Part shown: piece after piece, positions 20,623 through 32,900 of the stretch
Layout of the letters: each line of letters begins with the position of its first letter
How positions within the stretch are numbered: position 1 is the first letter of the stretch
NCBI GenBank assembly: GCA_034509735.1
Contig: JACGWO010000010.1
Span: forward strand, 4,588,001-4,652,000
Reading direction: 5' to 3'
Length of the DNA: 64,000 nt
Source: Sesamum alatum
Taxonomy: Eukaryota > Streptophyta > Magnoliopsida > Lamiales > Pedaliaceae
Program-made: the position numbers and the translations under genes
Notes under the pieces: generated by a model
Database searches by the model: none
Seen by the model: the letters and a program-made list of their open reading frames with translations, nothing else
Told to the model about the DNA's origin: nothing

Positions 20623-23600
20623 TCACCTTTTTCCGAGTAGTGAATCAAGAAGAGCAGCCTCTTCTTCCTGCAAGAGTGAAAATGGATGTGAGAGGAATCG
20701 GTAAGAGCTAGCTACTAAGTTTGATTCAGACGGTGAGGTTGTCGTACATACCACTAAGGCATTGAATTCGGTCTCTTCATCTATGGCGCCAATTATAGCA
20801 GGATCGTCCAAGAGTTCCTGGTTAAGCATAGTAAAAGGTCATTTTAACTGAACAATTATAGCAGTCGAGAATGCAAAGATTGGAACATGAAAAAACACAG
20901 AGAGCATTGTTATAAGGTTTTGTTTGTCGAATAATGCAAGAAACTATCTGTGATTCAAGCACATGGTAAGTGCTTCAGTCATGATTTAAATTTCACAAGC
21001 ACAATGGTAAACAGATAACGAAACAATGAAAAATAGAATTATACAGTTTCAGTTTACTTACATCATCAGCTATTTGTAATACGCCATTCTTATCCTGCAA
21101 CAAGGGCAAAGGTAAACTATATTTAGGCAGAGGGCATCAAACTTCTGAATTGAACTTATTGTAAGAAAGATTTCCTCAAAAGAAAAAGCATACTTTACCT
21201 TCACCGCAACAAATAGAAGAGGGTCAGAAGGTGTATAAATCATATAGTGGGAACCATCCTGAACAGAAGAAAAAACTGCATAGTTTAGGAAAGCGGAAGT
21301 AGCATAGAGTGACCCTTTCATTGATATCCCGCTGCAGTCATTTTCATTTTATCTCTCGACTTTTTCATCATTTTCCACCTACTTGAAGAATTAACTTAAT
21401 GAAGAAACAATATTTGTTCTCCCATATGTTGAAACTAGTAGACTTCATGGAAAACAATGTTAAGATATAGACATTGAATACAGGTATTCTGTTGGCTCAA
21501 GATGTCGGAGTTCAACAGATTGGCTCATCCATAAAGGTCTTTACCACAGAGACAAGGTTATGTTATATCCGGTCAAAATATAAAAGAATTAATGTCGTAC
21601 CAAATGGAAGCACGCAATTTCAATGCCTTCAGTCGGCAAACCTTCTACATCTTCACCATTATCTGCAAAAACAGAGAAATTCTTAGAAACAAGTAAAGAT
21701 TCTGTAATGAACAACTGGGATTTCACCAAAAAAGCTTTCTAACAGTATACTGCATAATAGAAACTCATTCTAGCCAAAAGGTGTCATGCTAAGTAATGGC
21801 ATCATGTTTGTGTCATGGCTGAGTGGTCCTGTAGATACATGCACTAAGTAATGGCATCATGTTTGTGTGAAAAGCTTGTGAGTAGACTGTGAAAAACTCA
21901 TTATATTGCGATATTGTGTACAGGTCAGTGGTGCCAGATTGTGTCAAACATTAACAGTCAGCATGCTGAAGAGCAATAAAAGGAGAAGTGAACAGTTTGC
22001 GGTGCAAATGAGATGAATAAATTGCTAGAGCAGGGCAAGGATCAACTTCAAAGAGTTCAAGACAGTTTTACCTATGTGAAATTCAAATATGTCCTCCTCC
22101 GTGTAGCAAAAACCTCCTCGTGCTGTATAACAAAATCTGATGGCAGCATAGGAACAAATTCCAGAATGCAGGAAATAAAGAAAACAGTATGTCATGTGTC
22201 TGTGATACAGAGAACTGAAGAGATCAACAGTAACTGAACCTGAAAATTAACGTATGTTATGTCATACCCACTGTATACAAGATGCATATGTATTTTGGCA
22301 AGGGCATAAGCTGCAGTGGGAAGGATAGCATCAACTTCTTCATCACTAACCTATAAAGCAGATATGGATGGGAGATTTTAATCCACGAAAAGTTGAAAAC
22401 AAGTAGTAACAGGAAGAACAGGTAGGAAAGAATTTTTATTTGGTGATCAGCACAACTTAATCTTCATCATTGAACCACAAGTGAGGGCAGTTTTAAGATA
22501 TTCATGAACAAGAAAGCAAAAGCATCACTTTTGCATGTGACGCCTTGCTCCTTTCTCCATTTCAAGATACCCAGCAGCCCAGCAGAAAAGGGCCTTAATG
22601 AAATTCTAATTAATACTTCGCCGAACTACTCATCTAACATCCTGTGTAGTGCCACTCTACTTCCTTCAAATAATATCTTCACCAACCCTAATTCCCAGTT
22701 GAAGTGACAAGTAAAGCAAGACCAAGAAGTATCCTAAAGGCAGAAATTGCTCTTAACAATCTTGTCTGTACAACTGAGCCTAAAAGTACCAAAGCTGTTT
22801 GTTTAAAAGTACTTAGCAATGAGCTCGAAATTTTATGACATAAGTTCACAACTGGAAATTTTTGGATGACGTGTATATATAAAAGAAACAAAATATGTTG
22901 CCACTGACGCATGTCACTACAAACACCTCATGCATAAGTTTTAAAACAAACGACTCACTGAGGAAATTGCACCACTCACTCGTACAATCACAGGATAGGG
23001 CCTAACTTTTAATTATAGATAAAACACATTGAATCTCAGTGAGTTAGATGTGTAATTGTAAAGACTTACAGCAGACCATCCTTCAACATTGACGCTCTTC
23101 AAAATCTGAACAGGCCTGCAAACAATTGTATTATTAACTTTTCATTTTGCAGGAGAAAAACATATTTGACAACAATGATGCAATACAACTTACGTATCAA
23201 CTGGGCAGAGTAGCATGCATTCATCTCCCCGTGAATTGCTAAATACCCTTCTTATAACGCACTCCAGGGGTAAGTTATTCGTTGAATCAACCTGTCAGAG
23301 ACGTCTTAGGTATTACACACCATAGGAAAAAAGACATAAAGTGACCCAACATGAGCAAAAGGAAAAGGAGGAATATAATTGACAAGGACACAAGTGCCGA
23401 AAAGTTGAAAATAAGTTGCCTAAGGTAATTAGTAACAAGGAAAAATCAAATTATTTCATCCAAAATGACATATATGCCAGTTTTGTCCGGCTTCCTACAT
23501 CCACATTTCAGCAGTTTGCTACAATACAATACCAACCCGGCTAATCCTTGATCAATACATTGTAATGATTCTTTGACAATCTTGCAAAGATAATACTTTC

Positions 23601-25514
23601 AAAAGTTAGTATTATGTATGTTATTTTGTATTGTCAAAATACACTAATACAGAAAAAGAAAAAAAGGTTCGATTGAATGGTCAATAGCACCACGAATTCT
23701 GAAGAGGGGTAGAATTTTCCATTTTACTTTTGATAGGAAACATCTCATTCCTCGCTCAGACAGCAATCAGCACAATGGCAATCATGTTTAACTTCCATAG
23801 AGTTTGTTATCTAAAGTCAATTAATTTCCTGGAAAGGAAGCCCGAGATGAATAAATTGTTTGTGTCTAAAAGTTTGCCATGTTTTTTCATTATTTTAGAG
23901 TATCTCGAGGAGAACGTAGGTGCCCAGCCTCAGTGGTCAGTGTTCGCATGGCTATCCTCAAATTTAAATCCATCAGACCTCATTACTTTTAAGAATGCCA
24001 AACTACTTGATAGATAATACATCTTGATTAAGTTCAGAGTTTCTAATAAATTCCCTAAGAAAACAACAAAACGCCAATATGCTACCTGTTTATACACTCA
24101 AATGCACACATAAGCTAAACAAAAGGGCATGGAATGCCGTGGAAATAACTCCTGTATCCGCAAACAATGAGGATAAAAAGTAAAAAAGGACCACTTAGGA
24201 GTTACACTAACACTGATGATAAGGTATTCATGGAGATACATTTTGGGGATGACGATTACGTATTATGAATAATTTTTCCGTCAACAGAAAGTTAAATATT
24301 AAAAATGGACTACTTATTGCAATAATGGCAAAGTACCATATTGTTCGCTCTTCACAAAACACTGAAAATTTCAATCAAAGAGGATGAGATAGATATTTGG
24401 AAAGCCCTTTGAATGAATGGTTAGTTTACAATAAAATGTAATAACTTCTTCAATCTGAAAAAGGGACAATAAGTTAACTGTTCCATCTGACAGATCCAGA
24501 AAATAATCAGCTGCATTACACCGTAAGAAAGCGAGAATCTCAGCCAAATGACAGAAGAAATAAAAAAAGTAAATTGCAACTACTCAACAATGCAACCGTC
24601 TTCGTTCAACCATCTTCGAACAAATATATACCCTTGAAAGTTTAAAACTTTCAAAAGAGAGCAACATAACCCGCCGCGATCAGGGTTAAGGGAACATATC
24701 GGTCCTTGTGTACCATCAACATGGATCATGCTAGCTAAGAACTAGAAAAACAAGATGTCCGTAAGCGCATTTTGGCGACCAAAACTCAGATTCAGTTCAT
24801 GACTACCTCATTGGAAAAATATTTTGGCTATGATACTGGCTGCACTTAACTTATCGGTAATCTTTTGCGTTCAAAAGTCTCATGCAATCAAAAACTCCAA
24901 ATTTCACTTCAAAAATCCAACAGGCAAAACTGAACCCACAGAGCCCATATTTTATTCACCATGAACAAAAACTTACCATTGATAAGCATAATCATCAAAC
25001 AAAGAACCAAATAAATGCACATTCCACACAATTTCAAGCCAAAATAGAATCATTACAATAAACAAACAAATAAGTACCAGTAAAAACTCACAATAGTTGC
25101 AATACGTTTGTTAGAAGCCATAAGAACTCTCCCTTGCTCATCCAACACAAACCCCGCCGGCGGCTTCGGCAGAGGCAGCGCCGTGTAGGGTGACTGGTCC
25201 GACTGCGACGGCGACTCCACACCACCACCAGCAGCAGTACCACTCTTTTCAATCACAAACTCATCTGCACTCAAACTCTTACTGTTATTCTTACTACTGG
25301 GCTTCTTTTTCCTCTTCGTCGCCGGCGCCCCGCCACTCTTCTGCTGCTTCGCCGCCGCATAGCAACATAATAAACCGTATCTACAACCAAAGCTAGCGCT
25401 TCTTCTACTGAATTGCGAGAAATTAATAAAGGGCTGCAGAATATTTGACGAATTTTTTGAAATATTTGGAAAAATTGTTGCAGAAATGGAAAATCTAGGT
25501 GTAGAGAACGCCAT
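20623..25514 (-). CDS. Plastid-targeted DUF3727/DUF1292-type protein
   Basis: Ten exons, minus strand: 25514-25092, 23291-23194, 23115-23070, 22350-22268, 22136-22072, 21662-21601, 21258-21199, 21094-21062, 20817-20752, 20667-20623. Joined in phase they give about 326 residues. The first ~50 are Ser/Ala-rich without acidic residues, a likely chloroplast transit peptide. A Lys-rich linker and an ADEFV/LPLPKPPAGFVLDEQG region come next. The conserved body has PLECVIRRVF, ECMLLCPVD, ALAKIHMHLVYSG, RGGFCYTEEDIFEFH, LPTEGIEIACFHL, HYMIYTPSDPLLFVAVK, and the end AIDEETEFNALV-EEEAALLDSLLG. These match a small family conserved in plants and cyanobacteria whose biochemical role I do not know. The short, exactly phased exons down to 33 bp argue for a working gene. 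Intron 1 is 1.8 kb. Tail-to-tail with the receptor kinase. Confidence 0.9.
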
Positions 25515-25989
25515 TTGCAGTGTTGTGAGAGCTGCGGTATCTGTGCTGTGGACACTGGTGGATATTCTTATCGATGATTTTCAGATTTTCTTTCCTCCCT
25601 CGCACGTTTTTCTGCTTGTTTCTATTCAAGTCCTTCGATAGTTAGAAAATAACATTTTGGCCCCGATGGAAACCCAACCAATGAAACCCTTCTTTTTTCA
25701 CTTTCATTTTAGTCCCCCAATTATGGTATATATGTCAATGTAGTCCATGAAGATAGCAAAATAACGAAAGTAACCAATCATTTTGTAAAAATATTGTTTG
25801 TGCATCCGACCATCAAACAATATCGTAATCGGTGATTCCTTACCATTTTATGCTAGGTAATTACGTATTTAATTTATTTTTATTGTTATATGATACAAAA
25901 TCAAACATACTATCGTCCTATTCGAGATCAACAATAAAGATTGCTACAATAAATCTACAAATCTCATGAGAGTATAAAAATACATAGAC
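25515..25989. other. Upstream region of the minus-strand plastid gene
   Basis: Leader and promoter of the DUF3727 gene should lie at about 25515-25700. No clear TATA box. The remainder is AT-rich without a gene. ACATAGAC at 25982-25989 is the left flank duplication of the next element. Confidence 0.4.
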
Positions 25990-26666
25990 TGAGGGTGGGC
26001 ACGGGTCGGGTTCGGGTTTTTCGAGTCTCGTACCCGATTATATCAGATAGTATATTTTGGTGCCCAACATCAATTCGATAAGGTCGGGTACCCGAAATCG
26101 ACTACCCAATTTTTTTATTTTTTTATTTTTTTTAATTTAGATATAAGGAAAAGTTGGAGCAACAAAAAAATATTTAAAAGTAGGGTTTTCTTTTGATAAC
26201 TTTATATTTATAAATTGTAATTTTTATGCATGGTTTGATTTTATTTTCTAAAATGTTATACAAAAAATTAATATCAAATTATGATATTAATTTATTAATA
26301 TTAAGAATAGTGTAACATCATAATTAATTCAAATTAATTGACAAAATAATCCAATTCCTAATATAAATAATTTGATAAGTAGATCAATCAACTCATATAT
26401 CATTCTTTTTTTATTTTACTATTTTACTAGTAACAACAAATAATTATATTTTCTTTATTTACTTGTAATTTTGAAATTTTTATTATTTTTTAATTAAATG
26501 TCCGGTACCCGATTAATCCAACCGAATACTTTTCTCTACCCGATCAATTCAAAATCAGATTTGGGTAACCCAAAACCCGAAAAATTTAAATTTAATCAAC
26601 CAGAATAATCTGAACCCGTTCGAATCGGGTCGGGACCCGAATAACCCGATCCGAACGCCCACCCCT
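25990..26666. mobile_element. hAT-type non-autonomous element
   Basis: The ends are GAGGGTGGGCACGGGTCGGG and GATCCGAACGCCCACCCCT, inverted relatives of the hAT (Y)AGGGGTGGGC terminus. The flanks ACATAGAC and ACATGGAC (26667-26674) match at 7 of 8 bases. The interior has many CGGGT / ACCCG motifs and no coding frame. It resembles the element at 5179 in terminal style but not in interior sequence. Confidence 0.75.
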
Positions 26667-27390
26667 ACATGGACATGAATAATTTAAATGTAAGGAATAG
26701 GGGCAAAGATGACAATTAACGTTTTCACATAAGTAATGCAAGGGATCTATACGAATCCATTTATTTGCACTTTTCTTTTTTATGCAAAGGTCACTTTGTA
26801 AATGAGCAAATTACTCCCAATGTAAAAGAAAAAGTAATTTATCTCCATGTGTTCTTCGAAATGGAGCAACTTACCTCCCTAGACAGGAAGGTAAATTGCT
26901 CCATTTCAAAATACAGAGAAAAGTAAATTGATTCATTTTAAACAATAAAGAGAAGTAAATTATTATTTTATTTTTTATATAAGATAAATTTATTCATTTG
27001 AAATATCACAGAAGAATTACTTGCATTTTTTTTCCTTTGAAATAATGGTATGACAAAGCTGTAGGATCTAGCAAGCAATTACAATCAAATCAATCTTCCA
27101 CAATCTATATATAATGCGACATTTTGTAAGGAATGAGGAAGGGCCTTGCTAAGTATCATTTGCCTAATTTGCTCCGAAATAAGAGAAGCTAGCACATTTG
27201 GTTCACAATTGATGCTTTGAAATAGTAAGAGGTTGTGTTCTTGCCATATGAGGTAAACCAAGGATGGAGTGTCCTATAAACCATATTAAGCAAGTGTTTT
27301 CCCAGTTACCGTGTATCTCCGTGCTGCACAAAGAACTCTTATAGACCAAGACGGAAAAGGCCACTTAAATCTCACATTCCGTTGTAATAT
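26667..27390. other. Intergenic with a fold-back repeat
   Basis: At about 26720-27035 segments such as ATGGAGCAACTTACCTCCC and GGAAGGTAAATTGCTCCAT are complementary, forming a hairpin-prone repeat loosely like 1078-1325. No gene. Confidence 0.4.
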
Positions 27391-27941
27391 TAGGGATAGC
27401 AACGGGTCAGGTATGGGGCGGGTTTGGGCAGACCCATGACCCGCCCCGTGCCCAAACCTACCCCGTCAGCTCTGAGACGGACTTGGGACCCGCCCCACTA
27501 CAAAATTCATTGGGACCGGTCTGATTCGGTTCCCTTCTCTTTTTAAAAATAAATAAAGAAAGAAAGAACACAAACAAATGGCAAGCCAGTGCAACGACGA
27601 GGGAGAGGGGTGGTGATGCAACGGTGGGATGAGGCGGGGCGATGGCGAACGAGGGGGAAGACGCGCCGCAAGCGGCGGAGGCAGCGAAAAACTGAGAAAA
27701 GAGAAGAGAGGCGCAAGAGAAACTGAGAGAGAGAAGAGAGGGAGAGTTAGGACTATTCTGATTTTTTACTCCAATATCAAATAAATTTATATATATATAT
27801 ATATATATATATAATATCAAAATGGGTCTTAATTTTGAAGATCCAAGCCCCCGCCGTCTCTAATTTTTTCGACCTGAATTTGCCTCATTGGGGGTGGGTC
27901 CAGGTGGATCTTGGCGGGTTAAGGTATAATTGTTATCCCTA
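27391..27941. mobile_element. hAT-like repeat with GC-rich core
   Basis: TAGGGATAGCAACGGGT at the left is answered by AATTGTTATCCCTA at the right, and subterminal CCCGCC/GGCGGG motifs are abundant. Flanks share only TTGTA-type sequence, so no clean duplication is seen. The core has a GC- and GA-rich block (27590-27745) and a (TA)n run at 27788-27813. It is related in terminus to the truncated element at 55473. Confidence 0.6.
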
Positions 27942-28646
27942 CATTGTATTCTTTATTTGTATTGGGCAACGATTGCAATAACAACCAGACACTTATGTGA
28001 TTCAATCTCCTATGATGAGCATAAGCGGCAAGCTTGATGTTGGAGTTGCATCTAAGGTTTGTCTGAAGTGGACAATCGTTCCTAAATCTTCAATTAAAAG
28101 ATAAAATTATTTATGAGAATTCTGATGGACAAGAAGTTTCTTTATTTGTAATTAGACACGGCAACTTTTGCAAAGAAAGAGAATATAAGAACTAGAGATC
28201 GAGATCTAATACTTAGGATGACCTTTGTAATATTTTATTTAGTTGGTTTTTAATTTTTTTGGTAGATGATAAAAAGAATAGGTTCATTTTTTTTAATATA
28301 AACGTTTAAGGTAAAAAAAATTTATTTAAGTGTAAATAAGAATAGAAAAATATTCAATCTCCCAATTATTATCATTATTATTGAACGTTCTAAATTAGGT
28401 GTTCTTTTCTGCTTGTCCTTGTTCACAAACAATTAAGCACCCTATATCTATTGCAAAATATTGTGTATACAAGAGAGATAAATTTCCCATGTTAAGTATA
28501 TACAAGGAGAAATAAATATAAAAAAAATAGGAAAAATATAAAATAAGTATGTCAATTTCATACTTAGAAGCCACGTTTTAAGTTCTTTCTGAGTCTTTTT
28601 TATTATTAATTACGATTATAATTCTACACATGACATAATAATAAAA
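27942..28646. other. Intergenic, no gene seen
   Basis: AT-rich DNA with several A or T homopolymers. No frame, repeat or RNA gene could be supported. Confidence 0.4.
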
Positions 28647-29055
28647 GGGATAACTTATAATGTCCTTCTCTAAAGTTTGACATCAATATGGATATCCCTA
28701 GTTGTTTCTAGAATTACAAATACTTACTGAGGTTTGTAATTTTTAACCAAAAGCCTGAATGAGTCCATTTTGTCTTTTTTTTTTTAATTATAGAAAAATC
28801 AGTCGTGCTAAATTACGTTATTGGTCATCTGTGTAAAAAACGTAAGAAACCTCTCTCTCCTCATTTTTGTCCCAAAAATTTTAAAAAATAATTCAATTTG
28901 CATAAGGACATTTTAGTCAGTTCACCCATAAAAATGGATAAAAAATGGGTTATTTGTTAAAAGTTACAAACTTCAGGGGGTATTTGTAATTTTTCAAAAC
29001 AACGAGGGTATTTGTAATTATGCCAAACCTCAGGGGTGGTGGCTGTAATTTACCC
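28647..29055. repeat. Mutator-type MITE (family copy 3)
   Basis: Starts GGGATAACTTATAATGTCC and ends GGCTGTAATTTACCC. It shares the TTACAAACTTCAGGGG and ATTATGCCAAACCTCAGGGG blocks of the family. Flanks do not show a duplication, so one end may have decayed. Confidence 0.7.
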
Positions 29056-29903
29056 TATATTCTAAATTTATCCATAAAATTTATGTAATATGAAAAATAT
29101 CAAAATAAAATATAAAATAAACATGTCGTATATCTAAATTTTCAACCAAAATACATGACTTTTAAAATATACATAATCAATTTATTTTAAATAATATGCG
29201 ATGAAAAAATATCTAATAATTCAATTAGTTAAATTATCATGACAATCTCTCGATTTTTCAGTAATTTCATAATGAAATTTTTAGTTTGAGAGAAGTAAAT
29301 TATTTTTTTCCTTTTTATTTAGCATAAAACTCCTTTTTATAAAAAGACAGTCCAAGTTTTTTTTTTTTTAAATTATAAAAAAAAATTCTAAACATGTCCA
29401 AAACGTGTTGGACACTCCTCCAAAACCTGTCGGACACGCTAACAGGCGTGTCCGATACCATGTCCTTTTTTTTCTTTTTTATTTTAAATTTCGTATTCGA
29501 TGCATGTCCGACACTGCATCGAGTAATTTTTTAAAGTGTTCGGTGTATTATAGCTGTATATATAATAATCCAAAAAGAATTGGTAATTTGTGTAAAAAGA
29601 CAATAAATGAGGGGTATAAATGTAATTATTCCCTTTTAACTAATGAATGCTGATTAATTAGGGAATTTCTGATAACTTTGGTGGTCGAAGTGAGATTTGA
29701 ACAAGATTTAGGGGTTCAAAGTGAAAATAGCAAACACACTACACATCCCATCCCTGTTCTCAGTCACCAGTCTCATTTCCCACACGCCGTACTTCCACAC
29801 TCTTTGAAATTCTTGGCCTGTTAAACCATTTCTTCCCGATTACATGATTTCTCTACACTGTGAGCAGTGATCTGTTCTTCAGAAGAAAGTAAAACAAGAA
29901 TCC
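29056..29903. other. Upstream region of the glucosidase II gene
   Basis: AT-rich, with a small hairpin at about 29426-29455 (TGTCGGACACG / CGTGTCCGA) and further copies of GTCCGACAC nearby. The last ~200 bp should contain promoter and leader of the downstream gene. No convincing TATA box. Confidence 0.4.
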
Positions 29904-32900
29904 ATGGGGAAACCTCTGTGCACTATTCTGTTTCTCCTCCTATTCATAAATTGTTGTTTTTCTTGGAAAAAAGATGAGTTCAGAGACTGCAATCAGACCC
30001 CATTCTGCAAACGTGCCCGTTCCCGGAAGCCGGGCGCCTGCTCGTTGATCGCCACAGATGTCTCCGTTTCTGACGGTGATCTAGTGGCTAAACTCGTTCC
30101 CAAGGAGAATAATCAAGAAAATTCTGAGAATCAAGGGAAGCCCATAAAGCCCTTGATTCTCAGAATATCGGCATATCAAGATGGAGTGATGAGGGTGAAG
30201 ATTGATGAGGACCAAAGTTTAGGTCCACGAAAGAAGAGATTTGAGGTGCCTGATGTGATTGTAGCTGAGTTTTTGGAAAAGAAGCTGTGGCTGCAGAGGC
30301 TGAAAGAAGAGAAAAATGAGGATGGTTCCGGTATCTTGTCTGTGGTTTATCTTTCTGATGGGTTTGAAGGTGTGATTAGGCATGACCCTTTTGAGGTATT
30401 TGTGAGGGAGAGTGGTAAAAAGGGGAAAAAGGTGTTGTCTTTGAACTCAAATGGCTTGTTTGATTTTGAACAGCTGAGGGATAAAAAAGAGGAAAATGAG
30501 GATTGGGAGGAGAGGTTTAGGAGCCACACTGATTCAAGGCCCTATGGACCACAGAGTATTAGCTTTGATGTGTCGTTTTATGATGCTGATTTTGTTTATG
30601 GCATTCCGGAGCATGCCACTAGTTTAGCCTTAAAGCCAACTAAAGGGCCTGGAGTTGAGGATTCTGAGCCCTATAGGCTTTTCAATCTTGATGTTTTTGA
30701 GTATATCGATGATTCTCCATTTGGGCTTTATGGGACCGTTCCATTCATGATATCGCATGGTAAGTCACGAGGGAGTTCTGGGTTTTTCTGGCTGAATGCT
30801 GCTGAAATGCAGATTGATGTTTTGGGGCCTGGCTGGAATGATGAGTTCTCTTCGGTTTTAATGTTGCCTTCTGATCAGAAGAGGATTGATACCTTGTGGA
30901 TGAGTGAGGCCGGTGTGGTGGATGCATTCTTTTTTGTTGGTCCGGGGCCAAAAGATGTAGTTAGGCAGTATACTAGTGTAACAGGAGCACCAGCCCTGCC
31001 TCAGCTGTTTGCTGTTGCTTACCATCAGTGTAGGTGGAATTATAGAGATGAGGAGGATGTTTATAGCGTTGATGCAAAATTCGACGAGCATGACATTCCC
31101 TATGATGTTTTGTGGCTTGATATTGAGCATACTGATGGGAAGAGGTATTTTACATGGGACAAGTTGCTATTTCCCAACCCAGAAGAGATGCAGAAGAAGT
31201 TAGCTGCAAAAGGTAGGCATATGGTCACTATCGTCGACCCTCACATCAAGCGGGATGACTCATATTTCATCCATAAGGAGGCTTCCCAGAAAGGATACTA
31301 TGTGAAGGATGCAACTGGAAAGGATTTTGATGGATGGTGCTGGCCTGGCTCCTCATCGTACCTGGATATGGTGAATCCAGAGATTAGATCCTGGTGGGCT
31401 GATAAGTTCTCATACGAGAATTATGTTGGTTCGACTCCGTCATTGTACATCTGGAATGACATGAATGAACCTTCTGTCTTCAATGGCCCAGAGGTAAAGT
31501 CTTGATTTGGGTTCTATGTTCTTGTACATGTTATTTGCTCACACTTTTTGTTATGGTTAGCCTTTGAAGGAATCTCTTTGTCGCAAAATTACTTTTGTGT
31601 GCTCGGTTTATTAGTTACTTAGTGCAATTAGTGTTAATTCAGAGAGATGCACAATAGCTTAGGCATTCATTTCTGGCCAAATCAAATTTCCTCTTAACTT
31701 CACTCTTATGCTCCTCCGTAAGATACTTTTTGGTTGAGAATCTTAAGTGCTGGTTTCCCAATTTCAACAGACATGCTACAATTTTCATATGTCGGAAGCA
31801 CGAACAGATTGTCAAAAATTTGTATTTCATTTTACCTTCAAGGAAGGAAACAGATGCAGTCGTCTAATAATTGGTTTAGGAAGTGGAAGTATGGATGCAT
31901 TTTAGAAAGATATATACACCTTACAAGCTGTTTGAGGAAGCTGGAAATTTTCAAATGCTTTTGGTGCCAAATAGGTAGAGTAATTTCTTTAGGCAGTGAA
32001 GGGACCTGCTACTCTTTGAAGTACTGAAAATAATCCTCATTGGTGCTACAGCTTTGTCTGTGGTCCAGAATCTGTTTGCGTACAACTTGTGAAATAGTGT
32101 TTTAAAGTAGAATCAGGAGTTTCATCCCGGAGTAAGAGTGGACAAGGTGACATATTTTTCTCTTTTATGGTGTTGAAAACAATGCTAAATTTTGCATGAT
32201 CTCGTGATGGTATTATGGTTGCTTCACCTGTCATACTTTTTGTGTATCTATTCTTGCTTGTACTAACTACTAGGCCCTTAGTAGTAACTTTGAACAGTAC
32301 ACAAGAAAAAGCACTTTCAGGGTGATTTTGTTGTTTTCAAACAGCAGAAAGGAAGTTACGTGTAGCTGGAAGAACTTTGAGATACCTAAGTACTATGTGT
32401 TACAAATTTATACAAGAAAGTAGCCAGGGATACCAAGTTTGCACTAAGAAGCTTGCATGTTTGGATATTTATTGTCATTCATAATTGAAGTCTGGGCTTT
32501 GCACATGATATGGCTTGTAAAAATCTTAATAGAGTTGTTTGATAATGACATACTAATACGGCATGAGCTACATATAATATGTAACACAAAAGTCCTCCTT
32601 TTGGAACGATTATTTATGTATTTATTACGGTATCTATTGTCAACAACTTGAATAGATATTAGTGAAGAAAATGGAGTTGAACAAGAGTTCGTGCATGTGT
32701 TATGAAACTACATGTGCAACAGACCGTCTAGCACTTTTAGCTTTAGATGATAGTCCTCAATAACTTAGGATGTGCCCTTCTACATCCCCCATGCCAGTCG
32801 CCCCAAAAGGAGAAATATAATGATAAAGAGAAACAGTAACATGGAGCCTTGGAACAGTGACATATTAACAGTTTTGAAGAAATTATGAACCAAATCTTTG

